A DNA stretch of 64,000 nucleotides from contig NZ_JAGHZV010000001.1 of assembly GCF_017745215.1 (NCBI RefSeq), forward strand, positions 186,001 through 250,000, read 5' to 3'. How positions within the stretch are numbered: position 1 is the first letter of the stretch; each line of letters begins with the position of its first letter. This document shows, in pieces, positions 34,021-43,864 of the stretch. The DNA is from Sphingomonas sp. (lineage in GTDB: Bacteria > Pseudomonadota > Alphaproteobacteria > Sphingomonadales > Sphingomonadaceae). The notes under the pieces were generated by a model that saw nothing but the letters and a program-made list of their open reading frames with translations, was not told the origin of the DNA and ran no database searches. The translations under genes and the position numbers were made by a program.

Positions 34021-35049
34021 ATGCGGATCGTGATGTGCGCCACGTCGTTCCTGCCGTTCGTCGGCGGGCTCGAGATCGTGTCGGACATGGTCGCGCATGC
34101 GCTCGCCGCGGCGGGGCACGACGTGACCGTGCTGACGCTCGAGAACGGACCCGCCATGCCCGAGCGCGGCTATCGGCTGGTCCGCAGGCCGGGGTTCGGT
34201 ACGGCGCTCCGCGTGCTGCGCGCGGCGGATGTCGTGGTGATGCAGAACGTGGGGCTCAAGATGCTGCCGCCGGTGCTGCTTTCGGGCACGCCCCTGGTGG
34301 TGTGGCACCACAGCGAGCTCGGTGATGGCGTCGACCGCCACGCGATGCGGAAGCGCTGGGTGATGCGCCATCTCGTCGCCGCCAACCTCGGCTGCAGCGA
34401 CTATGTGACCGCGAACCTTCCCGACGACCGCCCGCGCGCGACGCTGTGCAGCCCCTACGACCCCGAGCGGATGTTCGAGGAACCCGGCGTGGTGCGTGAC
34501 GGCGAACTGGTGATGCTCGGCCGGCTGGTGAGCGACAAGGGCTTCGACGTGGCGCTGCGGGCGCTGGCGCTGCCGGGCGGGCCGCTCGGCGATGCCCGCG
34601 TGACGATCGTCGGCGACGGCCCCGAGCGCGTGCTGCTGGAAGCCCTTGTCGTCGAACTGGGGATCGCGGAGCGCGTGACCTTCGCCGGCCGGCTCGGCGG
34701 CGGCGCGCTGCGCCACGCGCTCAATGCGCACAAGGTGCTTGTGGTGCCTTCGGTCTGGCAGGAGCCGTTCGGGATCGTCGCGCTCGAAGGGCTGGCGTGC
34801 GGCTGCTCGGTGGTGGTCTCGGCCGCGGGCGGACTGCCCCAGGCGGGCGGGCCGACCGCGCGCACCTTCCGGCCGGGCGACCCCGAGGATGCCGCGCGCG
34901 CGATCGCCGAGGCGCTCGCCGCTCCGCGCGATCCTGCCCCCGAAGCGCGTCTCGCGCATCTCGCCGCGCAGCGCGCCGATGCCGTCGCAGCGCGGCTCGT
35001 CGCCCTGATCGCGCCCCATGCGCGCAAGCCCGCGCGAAAGGCCGCCTGA
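34021..35049 (+). CDS. Glycosyltransferase family 4
   Basis: A 342-aa GT-B enzyme. The N-domain starts MRIVMCATSFLPFVGGLE and the C-domain has LVMLGRLVSDKGFDVALRAL and the nucleotide-sugar motif QEPFGIVALEGLACG (E-x7-E). GGGGGAGG precedes the ATG at 34021. It ends in TGATG with the GT2 gene, so the two are coupled. The sugar is not predictable. Confidence 0.9.
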   Translation: MRIVMCATSFLPFVGGLEIVSDMVAHALAAAGHDVTVLTLENGPAMPERGYRLVRRPGFGTALRVLRAADVVVMQNVGLKMLPPVLLSGTPLVVWHHSELGDGVDRHAMRKRWVMRHLVAANLGCSDYVTANLPDDRPRATLCSPYDPERMFEEPGVVRDGELVMLGRLVSDKGFDVALRALALPGGPLGDARVTIVGDGPERVLLEALVVELGIAERVTFAGRLGGGALRHALNAHKVLVVPSVWQEPFGIVALEGLACGCSVVVSAAGGLPQAGGPTARTFRPGDPEDAARAIAEALAAPRDPAPEARLAHLAAQRADAVAARLVALIAPHARKPARKAA

Positions 35050-35819
35050 TGCTCGACCGGATCACGCCCGTCCTCCTGACGATGAACGAGGCGCCCAACA
35101 TCATTCGCACGCTCGCGCGGCTCGACTGGGCGCGCGACATCGTCGTGGTCGACAGCGGCAGCACCGACGCGACGCTGGAGCTGCTCGCGGCGAACCCGCG
35201 CGTGCGGATCTTCCACCGTGCGTTCGACACGCACGCCGGGCAGTGGCGTTTCGCAGTGGAGGAGACGCGGATCGCGACCGACTGGGTGCTGCGGATGGAC
35301 GCCGACTATCTCGTCACGCCCGAGCTTCGGGGCGAGCTCGCGGCGCTGGAGCCGCCCGCCGGGGTCGACGCGTACCGCGTCCGCTTCGGCTATGCGATGT
35401 ATGGCCACCCGCTGCTCGCCTCGCTCTACCCGGCGAACACCGTGCTGTTCCGCCGCGGCAAGGCCGAGGTGTTCGACAAGGGCCATACCGAAGGCTGGCG
35501 CATCGCCGGACCGGTGGGCGAGCTCGAGGGTCGCATCGTCCATGACGACCGCAAGCCGATGAGCGGCTGGGTCGGCTCGCAGCTGCGCTACATGCAGCGC
35601 GAGCTGCCGCACATGAAGGCGTCGGGCGGGATGAAGGCGTGGTTGCGCCGGCATCCGCCGCTGATGCCGGTGGTGACCTTCCTCTACGTGCTGTTCGGCC
35701 GCGGGCTGATCTTCAACGGGCGCGCCGGGATGTTCTACGCGCTCCAGCGGTTGCTCGCCGAGACGATGCTGTCGCTGCTGGTGATCGAGGAGCGGATGAA
35801 GGACGAAGAGCGGGATTAG
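35049..35819 (+). CDS. Glycosyltransferase family 2 (WaaE/KdtX-like)
   Basis: A 256-aa GT-A enzyme with PVLLTMNEAPNIIRTL at the start, the VVDSGSTDATLEL strand and the metal-binding MDADY (DxD type). The length and the C-terminal hydrophobic region (about 200-245) resemble WaaE-type enzymes of lipopolysaccharide core or polymer synthesis. It ends 19 bases from the convergent glycosyltransferase at 35839. Confidence 0.88.
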   Translation: MLDRITPVLLTMNEAPNIIRTLARLDWARDIVVVDSGSTDATLELLAANPRVRIFHRAFDTHAGQWRFAVEETRIATDWVLRMDADYLVTPELRGELAALEPPAGVDAYRVRFGYAMYGHPLLASLYPANTVLFRRGKAEVFDKGHTEGWRIAGPVGELEGRIVHDDRKPMSGWVGSQLRYMQRELPHMKASGGMKAWLRRHPPLMPVVTFLYVLFGRGLIFNGRAGMFYALQRLLAETMLSLLVIEERMKDEERD

Positions 35820-35838
35820 GATCCCATCCCCGTTTTGC

Positions 35839-36990
35839 TCAGGCGTTGGTCGAGCGTATTGCCCGATACGCCGCCACCATCCGCTCGGCGATGGGCTTCC
35901 AGCCATATTGCTCGGCCGCAGCGCGGCGGCCGGCCCGGGCGCAGGCGGCGGCGCGGTCGGGCTGGCGGACGAGTTGGGCGAGCGCCGCGCCGAGGCTGAG
36001 CGCCTCGGGCATCGCGAGCAACCCCGATTGCGTCTCGCGCACCACCGTCGCCGCCCCGGCGTGCTTGCTGCACACCACCGGCACCCCGCGCGCCATCGCC
36101 TCGAGCACGGTGTTGCCGAAATTCTCGTTGGTCGACGGCAGGCAGAAGATCGACGCGCCAGTGAACAGCGCTTCCTTGTCCGCGCCGTCGACGCTGCGCG
36201 CGATCAGCGAGAGCCGGTCGCCGAGCGCCGCGCCGTCGAGCGTCGCGGCATAGGCTTCGTCGTTGCCCGCGATAACGAGGCGGAGGCTCGGGACTTCGGC
36301 CATCGCGTCGATCAGCGCCTGGAGGTTCTTCTTCCAGTTGAGCCGGCCAAGGTAGAGGACATAGGGCCCTTTCGCGATCTCCGCCGCAACGTCGGTGGCG
36401 GGCCGATCCATCGCCGCGGAGGGGGGATCGACGCCGTTGGGAATCTCGACGATCGCCCGGGCGGTGAAGCCCATCCCGGCGAAGTCGCTGGCTTCCTGCT
36501 GCGAGGTGACGTGGAGCGCGGCCGCCCCGGCGATCGTCCGGCGCTCGAACAGCGCGAGCCAGGCGCGTTTCACAGGGCCCGACTTGGCGGCGATCAGGCC
36601 CTTCACCAGCATGCCGCGCGGCGAAAGCACATAGGGAACGCCCGCCCGGCGGGCCGCCCGCGCGGCGGCGAGGGTAGGCCAGAGGAACACCGAGTGGAGG
36701 TGGACGACGTCGAACTCGCCCGCCCGCTCGGCCAGCGCCCGGGCCATCGCCGGTGCGCGGAACAGCCGGCGCGGGCTGCCGACCGCGAAGTAATGGACCT
36801 TGACCCCGTCGAGCACGGCCGGCCGGTCGAGCGGCACGTCCGATACCCCCGGCCCGTCGGCGTTGGTGGTGAAGACATGGACCTCGTGCCCCAGCGCCGC
36901 TTCACCCGCCGCCAGCCCGTGCACCGACCAGATCGGCCCCCCGTAGCGCACCGCGGGGAAGTAGCTCGGGACGACGTGGAGAATCCTCAT
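35839..36990 (-). CDS. Glycosyltransferase family 4
   Basis: A 383-aa GT-B enzyme: MRILHVVPSYFPAVRYGGPI, a donor-site region VLYLGRLNWKKNLQALIDA, and NENFGNTVLEAMARGVPVV (E-x7-E). It overlaps the upstream gene by 4 bases (ATGA) and is the last of the long minus-strand run that starts at gmd. Confidence 0.9.
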   Translation of the reverse strand: MRILHVVPSYFPAVRYGGPIWSVHGLAAGEAALGHEVHVFTTNADGPGVSDVPLDRPAVLDGVKVHYFAVGSPRRLFRAPAMARALAERAGEFDVVHLHSVFLWPTLAAARAARRAGVPYVLSPRGMLVKGLIAAKSGPVKRAWLALFERRTIAGAAALHVTSQQEASDFAGMGFTARAIVEIPNGVDPPSAAMDRPATDVAAEIAKGPYVLYLGRLNWKKNLQALIDAMAEVPSLRLVIAGNDEAYAATLDGAALGDRLSLIARSVDGADKEALFTGASIFCLPSTNENFGNTVLEAMARGVPVVCSKHAGAATVVRETQSGLLAMPEALSLGAALAQLVRQPDRAAACARAGRRAAAEQYGWKPIAERMVAAYRAIRSTNA

Positions 36991-38150
36991 GCCCAGCGGC
37001 GCGCGAATATCTCGCGGATGTTGGCGCGGACCTGGCTGCGGTAGCGCGACCAGTCCGCGGTGGCGCCCGCATGCGCGGCGGCGGCAGACATTGCGCGGAC
37101 GGCGTCGGGGTCGGCAGCGGCAGCCGCGAGCTGGGCGGCGAGCGCGCCGGCATCGCCGGCCGGGACGATATAGCCGCTCTCGCCCTGTCGGATCAGGTCC
37201 TTGGCGCCGACATGTTCGGAGACGAGCGCGGGCGTGCCCCCCGCCATCGCTTCGGCGACAACCATCCCGTAGGAATCGAAGCGCGAGGGGACGAGCAGCA
37301 GGTCCGAGGCGGCGAACAATGCGGGGAGCTGCTCCTGGGGCAGCTTGCCCAGCAGCGTTCCCAACGCCTCGAACCGGCGGACCAGCGCCGGATCGCCGCC
37401 GCCCGTGTCGGCCGCGACCTGGAGCGTGAAGTCCAGCCCCTGCGCGCGTACCCGCTCCAGCGCCTCGGCGAGCAGGTCCGCGCCTTTCTTGACGGTGAAG
37501 CGGCCGGCGAAGACCATGCGGAGCGGGCCCGCCGCCGCCGGCCGCGGCGCGCCGCTCGCGAAGCGCGCGAGATCGGCGCCGAGCCCGGCGACGAAGATGC
37601 GCTCCGCCGGCACGCCCGCCTCGACATAGCTCGCCTTCGCCATTTCCGAGCAGCAGAGGAGATAGTCGGCGAGCGCGATCTCCCGGTCCTTGCGCGCGTT
37701 GACCTGGGCCTGCAGCGCCGGATCGCCGAGGCTGTCGCCCATCGCCTGCTGGAAGCGATAGTGGACGTCGGCGGCGTCGAGGATCGTCAGCCTGCCGGCG
37801 GCGCGCGCCTGCTCGAACATCGCGAGCGTGCAATTCTCATAGCCGATGATCGCGTCCGCCGGGTCGCGCGCCAGGGCCCGGGCGATGCGGCGGTCGAAGC
37901 TGGCGTAGAAGCGATAGGCCTGGCGCTCGAAGCCCGGTCCCGGCTTCACCAGCCGCCGCGCCAGCGCATGGCCGAGCCGCTCCTGCGGGCGGAAGCGGAA
38001 GCGATCGCCGATCACCGCGCGGAGCTCGGCGCGCGGCGGCGTGCCGCAATAATAGTGCGAGAGCAGGTCTCCTTCCGCCAGCGCCGCGGCCAGCTGGTCG
38101 GCATATTGCTGCGAGGGGATCGCGACCGAAGCGCGGCGGCCGCCGCTCAC
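36987..38150 (-). CDS. Glycosyltransferase family 4
   Basis: A 387-aa GT-B enzyme with RMVFAGRFTVKKGADLLAEAL and FDSYGMVVAEAMAGGTPALVS. The GTG start at 38150 overlaps the stop of the upstream gene (GTGA); the frame is open further up, but that part overlaps the preceding gene. The N-terminal domain is more divergent than in the neighbours. Confidence 0.87.
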   Translation of the reverse strand: MSGGRRASVAIPSQQYADQLAAALAEGDLLSHYYCGTPPRAELRAVIGDRFRFRPQERLGHALARRLVKPGPGFERQAYRFYASFDRRIARALARDPADAIIGYENCTLAMFEQARAAGRLTILDAADVHYRFQQAMGDSLGDPALQAQVNARKDREIALADYLLCCSEMAKASYVEAGVPAERIFVAGLGADLARFASGAPRPAAAGPLRMVFAGRFTVKKGADLLAEALERVRAQGLDFTLQVAADTGGGDPALVRRFEALGTLLGKLPQEQLPALFAASDLLLVPSRFDSYGMVVAEAMAGGTPALVSEHVGAKDLIRQGESGYIVPAGDAGALAAQLAAAAADPDAVRAMSAAAAHAGATADWSRYRSQVRANIREIFARRWA

Positions 38151-39361
38151 GCGGCGGCTCCGGTCACCCCGGCCTTGCGCAGCGCCTCGCGTACGCCGGC
38201 GAGGCACTCGGCGAAGCCCCAATGCGCGATCCGCTCGCGGCTCGCGGCGCCCATCCGCGCGCGCAGCCCGGCATCGGCGGCGATCGTCGCGAGCGCGGCG
38301 GCGAGCGCATCGACGTCGCCGGCAGGGAACAGCGCACCGTTGACGCCGTCATGAACCAGATCGGGCACGCAGCCCACTTCGCGCGCGACCACCACCGGCA
38401 GGCCGGCGCACATCACTTCGTTGACGATCAGCCCCCACGGCTCGATCGACGAAGGCAGCACGAACAGCTCGCAGGCGGCGAAGACGCGCGGCAGGTCGCT
38501 CTGGTTGAAGAAGCCCGGGAAGTGGATGTTCGCGTCGCCGGCCTTCGCCGCCGTCGCGTGAAGCTCGGCTTCCATCTCGCCCGATCCGACCATCACCAGA
38601 TGCGCGTCGATCCCTTGCGCCCGAAGCTTGAGGAAGGCGGCGAGCAGGTCGTCGGGATGTTTCCGGCGCTGGAACTTGGACGCGTAGAGGATCACGGGCG
38701 CTTCGTCGTGCACGCCGAGGCGCGCGCGCATCTCGCTGCGTTCCTCGGCCGTGATCCGCGAGGCGGCGGCGAAACGCTCGTTGTCGACCGAGTAGGGGAC
38801 GATCGAGATCTTGCGATCGGGCACGCCCATCGCGCGGTAATAGTCGGCGTTGGCCGATCCGATCGCGAGCAGCCCGGCGCATTGGGCGTAAAGTGTCTGC
38901 ATCAGCGGCCGCCGCAGCCCCGCCTTCGCCCCGGCGATCGGCAGGCCCAGATGCGTCTCGCCGCGCATGAACACCGGAATGCCCTTGGCGCGCGCGACGG
39001 CGACGGCGACGAGGCAGGCGGCATAGCCGTGCCCGTGCACCCAGACCGCGTCGTAGCGGTCGCGCGAGATCTCGCGCCAGAGCTCGGGCGCGACCATCGA
39101 GCTGAACCCGCTGGGCTCGGCGGTGCGCCACCGGCTGCCGACGAAGCGGGAAGTGTAGCCTTCGAGCAGGTCGATGTCCCAGGTGACGGTCTGGCCGAAG
39201 CCGGGATCGCGCGCGCCGCGCAGGCTGAAGTCCGAGAGGTAGAGCGCGGTGACGTCGAGATCCTCGGCCCGGTTGAGATAGGCGTAGAGCGGCGCGAAAT
39301 ATTGGATCGGGTGCGTGTTGAGCACGGCGATGCGGGTCGGCCCGCGCGATCCGGCGCTCAC
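38147..39361 (-). CDS. Glycosyltransferase family 4
   Basis: A 404-aa GT-B enzyme: IAVLNTHPIQYFAPLYAYLN at the start, VILYASKFQRRKHPDDLLAAF, and IEPWGLIVNEVMCAGLPVV. The GTG start is coupled (GTGA) to the polymerase-like gene upstream. It is one of three consecutive GT4 genes with 4-base overlaps, so their products are made together. Confidence 0.9.
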   Translation of the reverse strand: MSAGSRGPTRIAVLNTHPIQYFAPLYAYLNRAEDLDVTALYLSDFSLRGARDPGFGQTVTWDIDLLEGYTSRFVGSRWRTAEPSGFSSMVAPELWREISRDRYDAVWVHGHGYAACLVAVAVARAKGIPVFMRGETHLGLPIAGAKAGLRRPLMQTLYAQCAGLLAIGSANADYYRAMGVPDRKISIVPYSVDNERFAAASRITAEERSEMRARLGVHDEAPVILYASKFQRRKHPDDLLAAFLKLRAQGIDAHLVMVGSGEMEAELHATAAKAGDANIHFPGFFNQSDLPRVFAACELFVLPSSIEPWGLIVNEVMCAGLPVVVAREVGCVPDLVHDGVNGALFPAGDVDALAAALATIAADAGLRARMGAASRERIAHWGFAECLAGVREALRKAGVTGAAA

Positions 39362-40776
39362 GCTGCGGCCATCCTCGGTTCGGAGTCGGGCAGCAGGTTG
39401 AGCTCGTGCAGCACCGCCAGTTCGCGCCGTTCGATCCGGTTCATCGCGACCGAAAGCCCGAGCAGCGACCAGAACATCACGCCGCCGGTCGGGTTGTTGA
39501 CCGTGAACAGGAGGAAGTGCGGCAGCATGAAGCCGAGGGCGGCGCTGTGAAGCGCAACGAACAGCCTCGAGCGCGACTGCATGATGAACCGGCTGATGAG
39601 GACCACGGCATAGACCTTCAGTCCGTAGACGAGCGTGAAGCCCGCGAAGCCCAGGTCCTGCATGACGCGCGCGAATTCGCCTTCGAAGAAATTGCCCTGA
39701 AGCCAGTAGAAATCCGAGCCCGCGAGCGTAACCGCCGCGTTCGAATTCGAGCCGATGCCGAGGCCGAAGAGCGGCGTGACGTTATACGCCCGAATCGCTT
39801 CCGTGATCGGCGACACGAGCCGGTCGGATGCCGAGTCCGCGTTGTTGGCGCGGTAGAGGAAGGCCGAAGCCGCACCCGCCGCGATCCAGAGCGCGGAGAT
39901 GCTGACGACCACGGTCCCGACCACCACGCGGAGCATGATCGTCGGCGAAAGCATGCCCTTGCCGCCCGCGATCAGCACAAGCAGGGGAGCCACCGCGAAG
40001 AAGGTGATGACCGGCGATCGCGAACCCGTGGTCAGCGTCGCGGCAACCGTCAGGACCATCGCCGCGCCGATCATCAGCGTCTCGCGGTTGCGCCCATAGG
40101 AATGGAGCAGCATGCTGGCGAAGAACGGCAGCATGAGCGTCAAATAGGTCGTGAAGCCGGAAAGATAGGAGAAGGTGCTCGATGTCCGCGCGCGGCCGAC
40201 GGTGAACTCGCCCTGTCCCGCCTGGCCGAACACCGCGGCGACTTCCTCGCGCGCCGCATCGTGGCTCACGTAGAGATTCACCCAGGACGCCGGCGGCTGG
40301 GTGAACTGATAGAGCGCCAGCAAGCAGATCGGAAAGGCCAGCAGCGTCATCCACAGGATGACCTTGTGGATGTCCTGCCTCGTCCGGAACAGCTCGGGGA
40401 TGACGAAGGCCAGCGGGACGTAGAGAAGGTAATTCTTCAATCCGTAGAGCGCGAGCGCTACCGAAGGCGAATTGGGGTTGAGCACCTCCAGCCCGCAATA
40501 GACGCAGACCACCAGAAAGAGATAGCCGAAGCCGCGCAGCCGTTCGGACGGCTGCACCAGGCTTCGCTCCGAAACGAAATAGCCGAGATAGGCAGCGAGC
40601 AGCACGCCGTCCTTGAGCAGCAGGATCGGTCCCTGGAACTGTGGCAGCACCCATTTGCGGACTGCGCCTTCGAACAGCAGCCAGACGAGCACGCCGACGA
40701 CCACTGGCCGCCAGAAACGGGCGCCGATCGTGGCCAGCACGATGCCGACCGGGATGAAATAGAAGATCGGTGGCAT
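39358..40776 (-). CDS. O-antigen ligase/polymerase-like membrane protein (Wzy type)
   Basis: A 472-aa protein with about 11-12 membrane segments and one large periplasmic loop, which includes LFGLGIGSNSNAAVTLAG, as in O-antigen ligase/polymerase proteins. It probably joins repeat units in the periplasm. The family is poorly conserved, so ligase and polymerase cannot be separated. It lies inside the glycosyltransferase run. Confidence 0.8.
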   Translation of the reverse strand: MPPIFYFIPVGIVLATIGARFWRPVVVGVLVWLLFEGAVRKWVLPQFQGPILLLKDGVLLAAYLGYFVSERSLVQPSERLRGFGYLFLVVCVYCGLEVLNPNSPSVALALYGLKNYLLYVPLAFVIPELFRTRQDIHKVILWMTLLAFPICLLALYQFTQPPASWVNLYVSHDAAREEVAAVFGQAGQGEFTVGRARTSSTFSYLSGFTTYLTLMLPFFASMLLHSYGRNRETLMIGAAMVLTVAATLTTGSRSPVITFFAVAPLLVLIAGGKGMLSPTIMLRVVVGTVVVSISALWIAAGAASAFLYRANNADSASDRLVSPITEAIRAYNVTPLFGLGIGSNSNAAVTLAGSDFYWLQGNFFEGEFARVMQDLGFAGFTLVYGLKVYAVVLISRFIMQSRSRLFVALHSAALGFMLPHFLLFTVNNPTGGVMFWSLLGLSVAMNRIERRELAVLHELNLLPDSEPRMAAA

Positions 40777-40789
40777 CGGGGGGCTTCTG

Positions 40790-41887
40790 TCAGGCTTGCG
40801 GAAACAACTGGCGGCGGATGGCGTCGGTTACCCGGGCGATCGAATGGGGCTCATACCAGCTTCTCGCGCCGGACTGCAATTGATCCAGCGCAGCGGCGTC
40901 GGGCGCCGGAGCCGGAGCCGCCGGATCGAGCCTGAGATAGTTGGTGCCGGGCTCGAGCGCATCCTCGCGGCCCGCCTGACCGCTGACGACGACGGGGACG
41001 GCTCCGCTGGCGCATATCGCCGCGAACACGCTCGACTTGGCGATCCAGTCCGCAGCGTATTGGACCATGCCGAACCGCGCCTGAGAAAGCGCCTGGATCA
41101 CCGCGGCGGCCGGCACCTCGCCGAGCGCGTGCACGGGCGCACCGCCGAGCTCCGCCGGCGGCGGCGCGAGACGGCCCCCCAGATCGATCACGTCGCGGAT
41201 ATCGTTGGCGCGCACAAAGGCTTCGACCGCGCCGCGATGCTCGCCATAGAGTACATGCGCCATCTGCGCACGGCCGAAGAGCACGAGCACCGGCGGGCGT
41301 TCGCTCGCGGCGGCGGTCGGACCCGTCGGTTCGCCCACCGCGGCGAAACAGGGATACCAGTCGACCGGCGGACCTGCCGGCTCCCAGCGGCGCAGATACG
41401 CGACGTTGCGCTCCTTGGTCGCGAGCGCGGCGTCGCTCGCGCGCAGGACGCGGCGCGTCGCGCGGATCTGCAGTCCGCTGACCCAGAAGGCACTGCGCCA
41501 AACCGGCCCGGTCGCATAGAGCTCGTGAAAGACGGTGAACAGCCGCCGCCGGTCGCTCGTCGCGCGCCATTGCCCGAGCGCGCGGGCAAGCCAGAGGGGA
41601 AAGCCCCTGACGTGATAGCCATAGCCCGAGTGATGATGGAGCACCGGCGCATCGCCGTGCGGGGCCAACGCCTCGAGCAGCTCGGCGGCGCCGCGGCGGG
41701 CGAGCTCGACCGAGTCCCAGCCATCGGCGCGTCGTTGCGCGGGAGGCAGGGGTGTGCAGGCGATGAAATGCGTGCCGATGCCATGATCGGCGAGCAGCCG
41801 TTCGGCGATCCGAGCCGCATAGTCGCCGACGCCCTCGGCCGCAGCCGAGCGCACGGGTACGATCTGGACGATATAGGGGGAAGCCAA
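40790..41887 (-). CDS. Glycosyltransferase-like protein
   Basis: A 365-aa protein. The N-terminal PYIVQIVPVRSAAAEGVGDYAARIAERLL resembles the acceptor domain of GT-B enzymes, and the C-terminal region (VQYAADWIAKSSVFAAICASGAVPVV) matches a donor-binding end. The usual E-x7-E motif is replaced, so activity is less certain. It lies between asnB and the polymerase-like gene. Confidence 0.65.
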   Translation of the reverse strand: MASPYIVQIVPVRSAAAEGVGDYAARIAERLLADHGIGTHFIACTPLPPAQRRADGWDSVELARRGAAELLEALAPHGDAPVLHHHSGYGYHVRGFPLWLARALGQWRATSDRRRLFTVFHELYATGPVWRSAFWVSGLQIRATRRVLRASDAALATKERNVAYLRRWEPAGPPVDWYPCFAAVGEPTGPTAAASERPPVLVLFGRAQMAHVLYGEHRGAVEAFVRANDIRDVIDLGGRLAPPPAELGGAPVHALGEVPAAAVIQALSQARFGMVQYAADWIAKSSVFAAICASGAVPVVVSGQAGREDALEPGTNYLRLDPAAPAPAPDAAALDQLQSGARSWYEPHSIARVTDAIRRQLFPQA

Positions 41888-41949
41888 GCGCTAGTCCTCG
41901 GCGCGCCGTGCCGGCAGGTCGTCGGGCGTTCCCATGCCGGCGCTCCTAG

Positions 41950-43782
41950 TCAGGCAGCGGCGTAGCGGTCCAGCACATAATTGGCCCAGCGCCGCGAAAC
42001 GTCGCCGCGGTTCGCCGGATCGAGCGGCCCCGCGCCGTCGCGGCCGATCAGGTCCTGCATCCAATGCGCATAGGGCACGGTGAATCCGGTCTTGGCGCGG
42101 TTGCGGATCCATTCCGGGAGCGGCTTGGCCGGCGCCGAGGCGAGCAACTGCTTGCCCTCGCCGGGGCGAAGATGGCCGATCAGCGGGCCCAGGGCCTCGA
42201 ACAGCGCGAAATCGAGCAGCGGCGTGCGAATCTCGAGGCTGTGCGCCATGCCAGCCCAGTCGGCGTCGCGCAGCAGCTGGTTTCGTGCGTAGAAGGCAAG
42301 CTCGAGCAGGGTCACCGCCGCCTGATCCGAATCGGGGCGCGGGTCGATCGGCGCGTTCATCCGGCTGCGCAGCTCGAGCCGGCGCAGGCCTTCGGCGGCG
42401 AAGCCGGCGTCGAGCGCGGCGGGCAGCGCCTCGGGCATGCGCAGCGCGCGCGCGACGAAATAGGTGGTGCCGATCGTGCCGGCGTGGCGGAAGAGACCGG
42501 TGATCTTGGGCTTGTCGCGCATCAGCCGAGGGGCGGCGACGCGCACGCCGCGCTCGAGCAGCGGCGCGAGCGCGGGGAGGTTGCTGATCATCCGGAAGCG
42601 GCGGTGCCAGCCCGGCACGTTGGAAAAGTTCGAATAACCGCCGAGCAGTTCGTCTCCGCCGATGCCCGACATCGCGACCTTGAGCCCGGCCGAATGCGCT
42701 GCCTTGGCGACGAACCAGGTGTTGACGCCGTCGATCGAGGGCTGGTCCATCGCGCCGAACAGCGCGTCGAGGTCGGCCGAGAACTCGTCCTGATCGACCC
42801 AGCGGACCTCGTGCTTCGCGCCGTAGTAATCGGCGAGCCGCGATGCGAGCGGGACCTCGTCCTCGGGCGTGCCTTCGAACTCGCGGAAGCCGAGCGTGAT
42901 GCAGCGCAGGGGGCAGGTCTGGAAGTCGCTGGCGATGCCGAGGATCGATGCCGAATCGATGCCGCTCGACAGGAACAGCCCGACGGGCACGTCGGCGAGC
43001 AGATGCGCGCGGACGCTCTCACGAAGCGCCTGGACGCCCTGGCGCATCGACTCCTCGCGAGTCACGCCACGCGAGATCGTCGTGGCGAGCGCCGAGGCCG
43101 GGTCGGCGTAGCGCACCGGCTCGCCCACGCCCCGGGGCGTGACGGTGACATGGTGGCCCGCGGGCAGCGCCGAGATCGCTTCGAACCAGGTGAAGGGCTC
43201 GGGCACGCTGCCGAGCAGCAGGAAGCCGATCACGCCGGCCGGATTGGGCGCCCGGTCGATCGCGCCGCCGGCGAGCAGCCCGCGCACCTGCGAGGCGAAG
43301 CGGAAGGTGCCCGCCTGGTCGCTGTAGTAGAGCGGCTTGATCCCGAAGGGGTCGCGCGCGAGGAACAGCGACTGTTCGGTTTCGTCCCAGATCGCGAAGG
43401 CAAACATGCCGCGCAGCTCGGCGAGCATCGCGGGCCCGCGCGCGGCATAGAGGTGGAGCAGGATCTCGGTGTCCGAATCGCTTGCCAGTTCGATGCCGTT
43501 GGCGATCGCGGCGGCGCGCAGCTCGGGGTAGTTGTAGATCTCGCCGTTGTAGACGATCGTGTAGCGACCGCCGGCGCTGTGCATCGGCTGCTTGCCGCGA
43601 TCGGACAGGTCGATGATGGAGAGCCTTCGGTGCGCCAGCAGGCATCGCCCGCTTGCGCTGCTCCAGAACCCTTCCCCGTCCGGCCCTCGGCGCGCTTGCG
43701 CTTCGCTGCTCAGGCGGGCCTCCTCCGGCGATGGTGCAGGCGCACTGCTCCCATAGCCGAAAATGCCGTTAAGGCCGCACAT
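41950..43782 (-). CDS. asnB: Asparagine synthase-type glutamine amidotransferase
   Basis: A 610-aa two-domain enzyme. Cys2 (MCGLNGIFG) is the glutaminase nucleophile and VYNGEIYN lies in that domain. The ATP site is SSGIDS (272-277) in the synthetase domain. In glycan loci such enzymes often convert a uronic acid carboxyl to an amide instead of making asparagine. Since wecB and wecC supply ManNAcA here, that is a reasonable reading. Housekeeping asparagine synthesis cannot be excluded. Confidence 0.88.
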   Translation of the reverse strand: MCGLNGIFGYGSSAPAPSPEEARLSSEAQARRGPDGEGFWSSASGRCLLAHRRLSIIDLSDRGKQPMHSAGGRYTIVYNGEIYNYPELRAAAIANGIELASDSDTEILLHLYAARGPAMLAELRGMFAFAIWDETEQSLFLARDPFGIKPLYYSDQAGTFRFASQVRGLLAGGAIDRAPNPAGVIGFLLLGSVPEPFTWFEAISALPAGHHVTVTPRGVGEPVRYADPASALATTISRGVTREESMRQGVQALRESVRAHLLADVPVGLFLSSGIDSASILGIASDFQTCPLRCITLGFREFEGTPEDEVPLASRLADYYGAKHEVRWVDQDEFSADLDALFGAMDQPSIDGVNTWFVAKAAHSAGLKVAMSGIGGDELLGGYSNFSNVPGWHRRFRMISNLPALAPLLERGVRVAAPRLMRDKPKITGLFRHAGTIGTTYFVARALRMPEALPAALDAGFAAEGLRRLELRSRMNAPIDPRPDSDQAAVTLLELAFYARNQLLRDADWAGMAHSLEIRTPLLDFALFEALGPLIGHLRPGEGKQLLASAPAKPLPEWIRNRAKTGFTVPYAHWMQDLIGRDGAGPLDPANRGDVSRRWANYVLDRYAAA

Positions 43783-43864
43783 TCAACACCGCTCCCCCAA
43801 AAAGCGAGCCGCCCTTCGTCCCCCAACGCAGGCCGGCAGACGCACTTCCATCGTTAAGGGGATG

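Noticed and set aside
41950..43782. asnB as marker of an exosortase (XrtA) locus
   Set aside because: No exosortase, PEP-CTERM or associated genes were seen, so it was read as a glycan amidotransferase or asparagine synthase.
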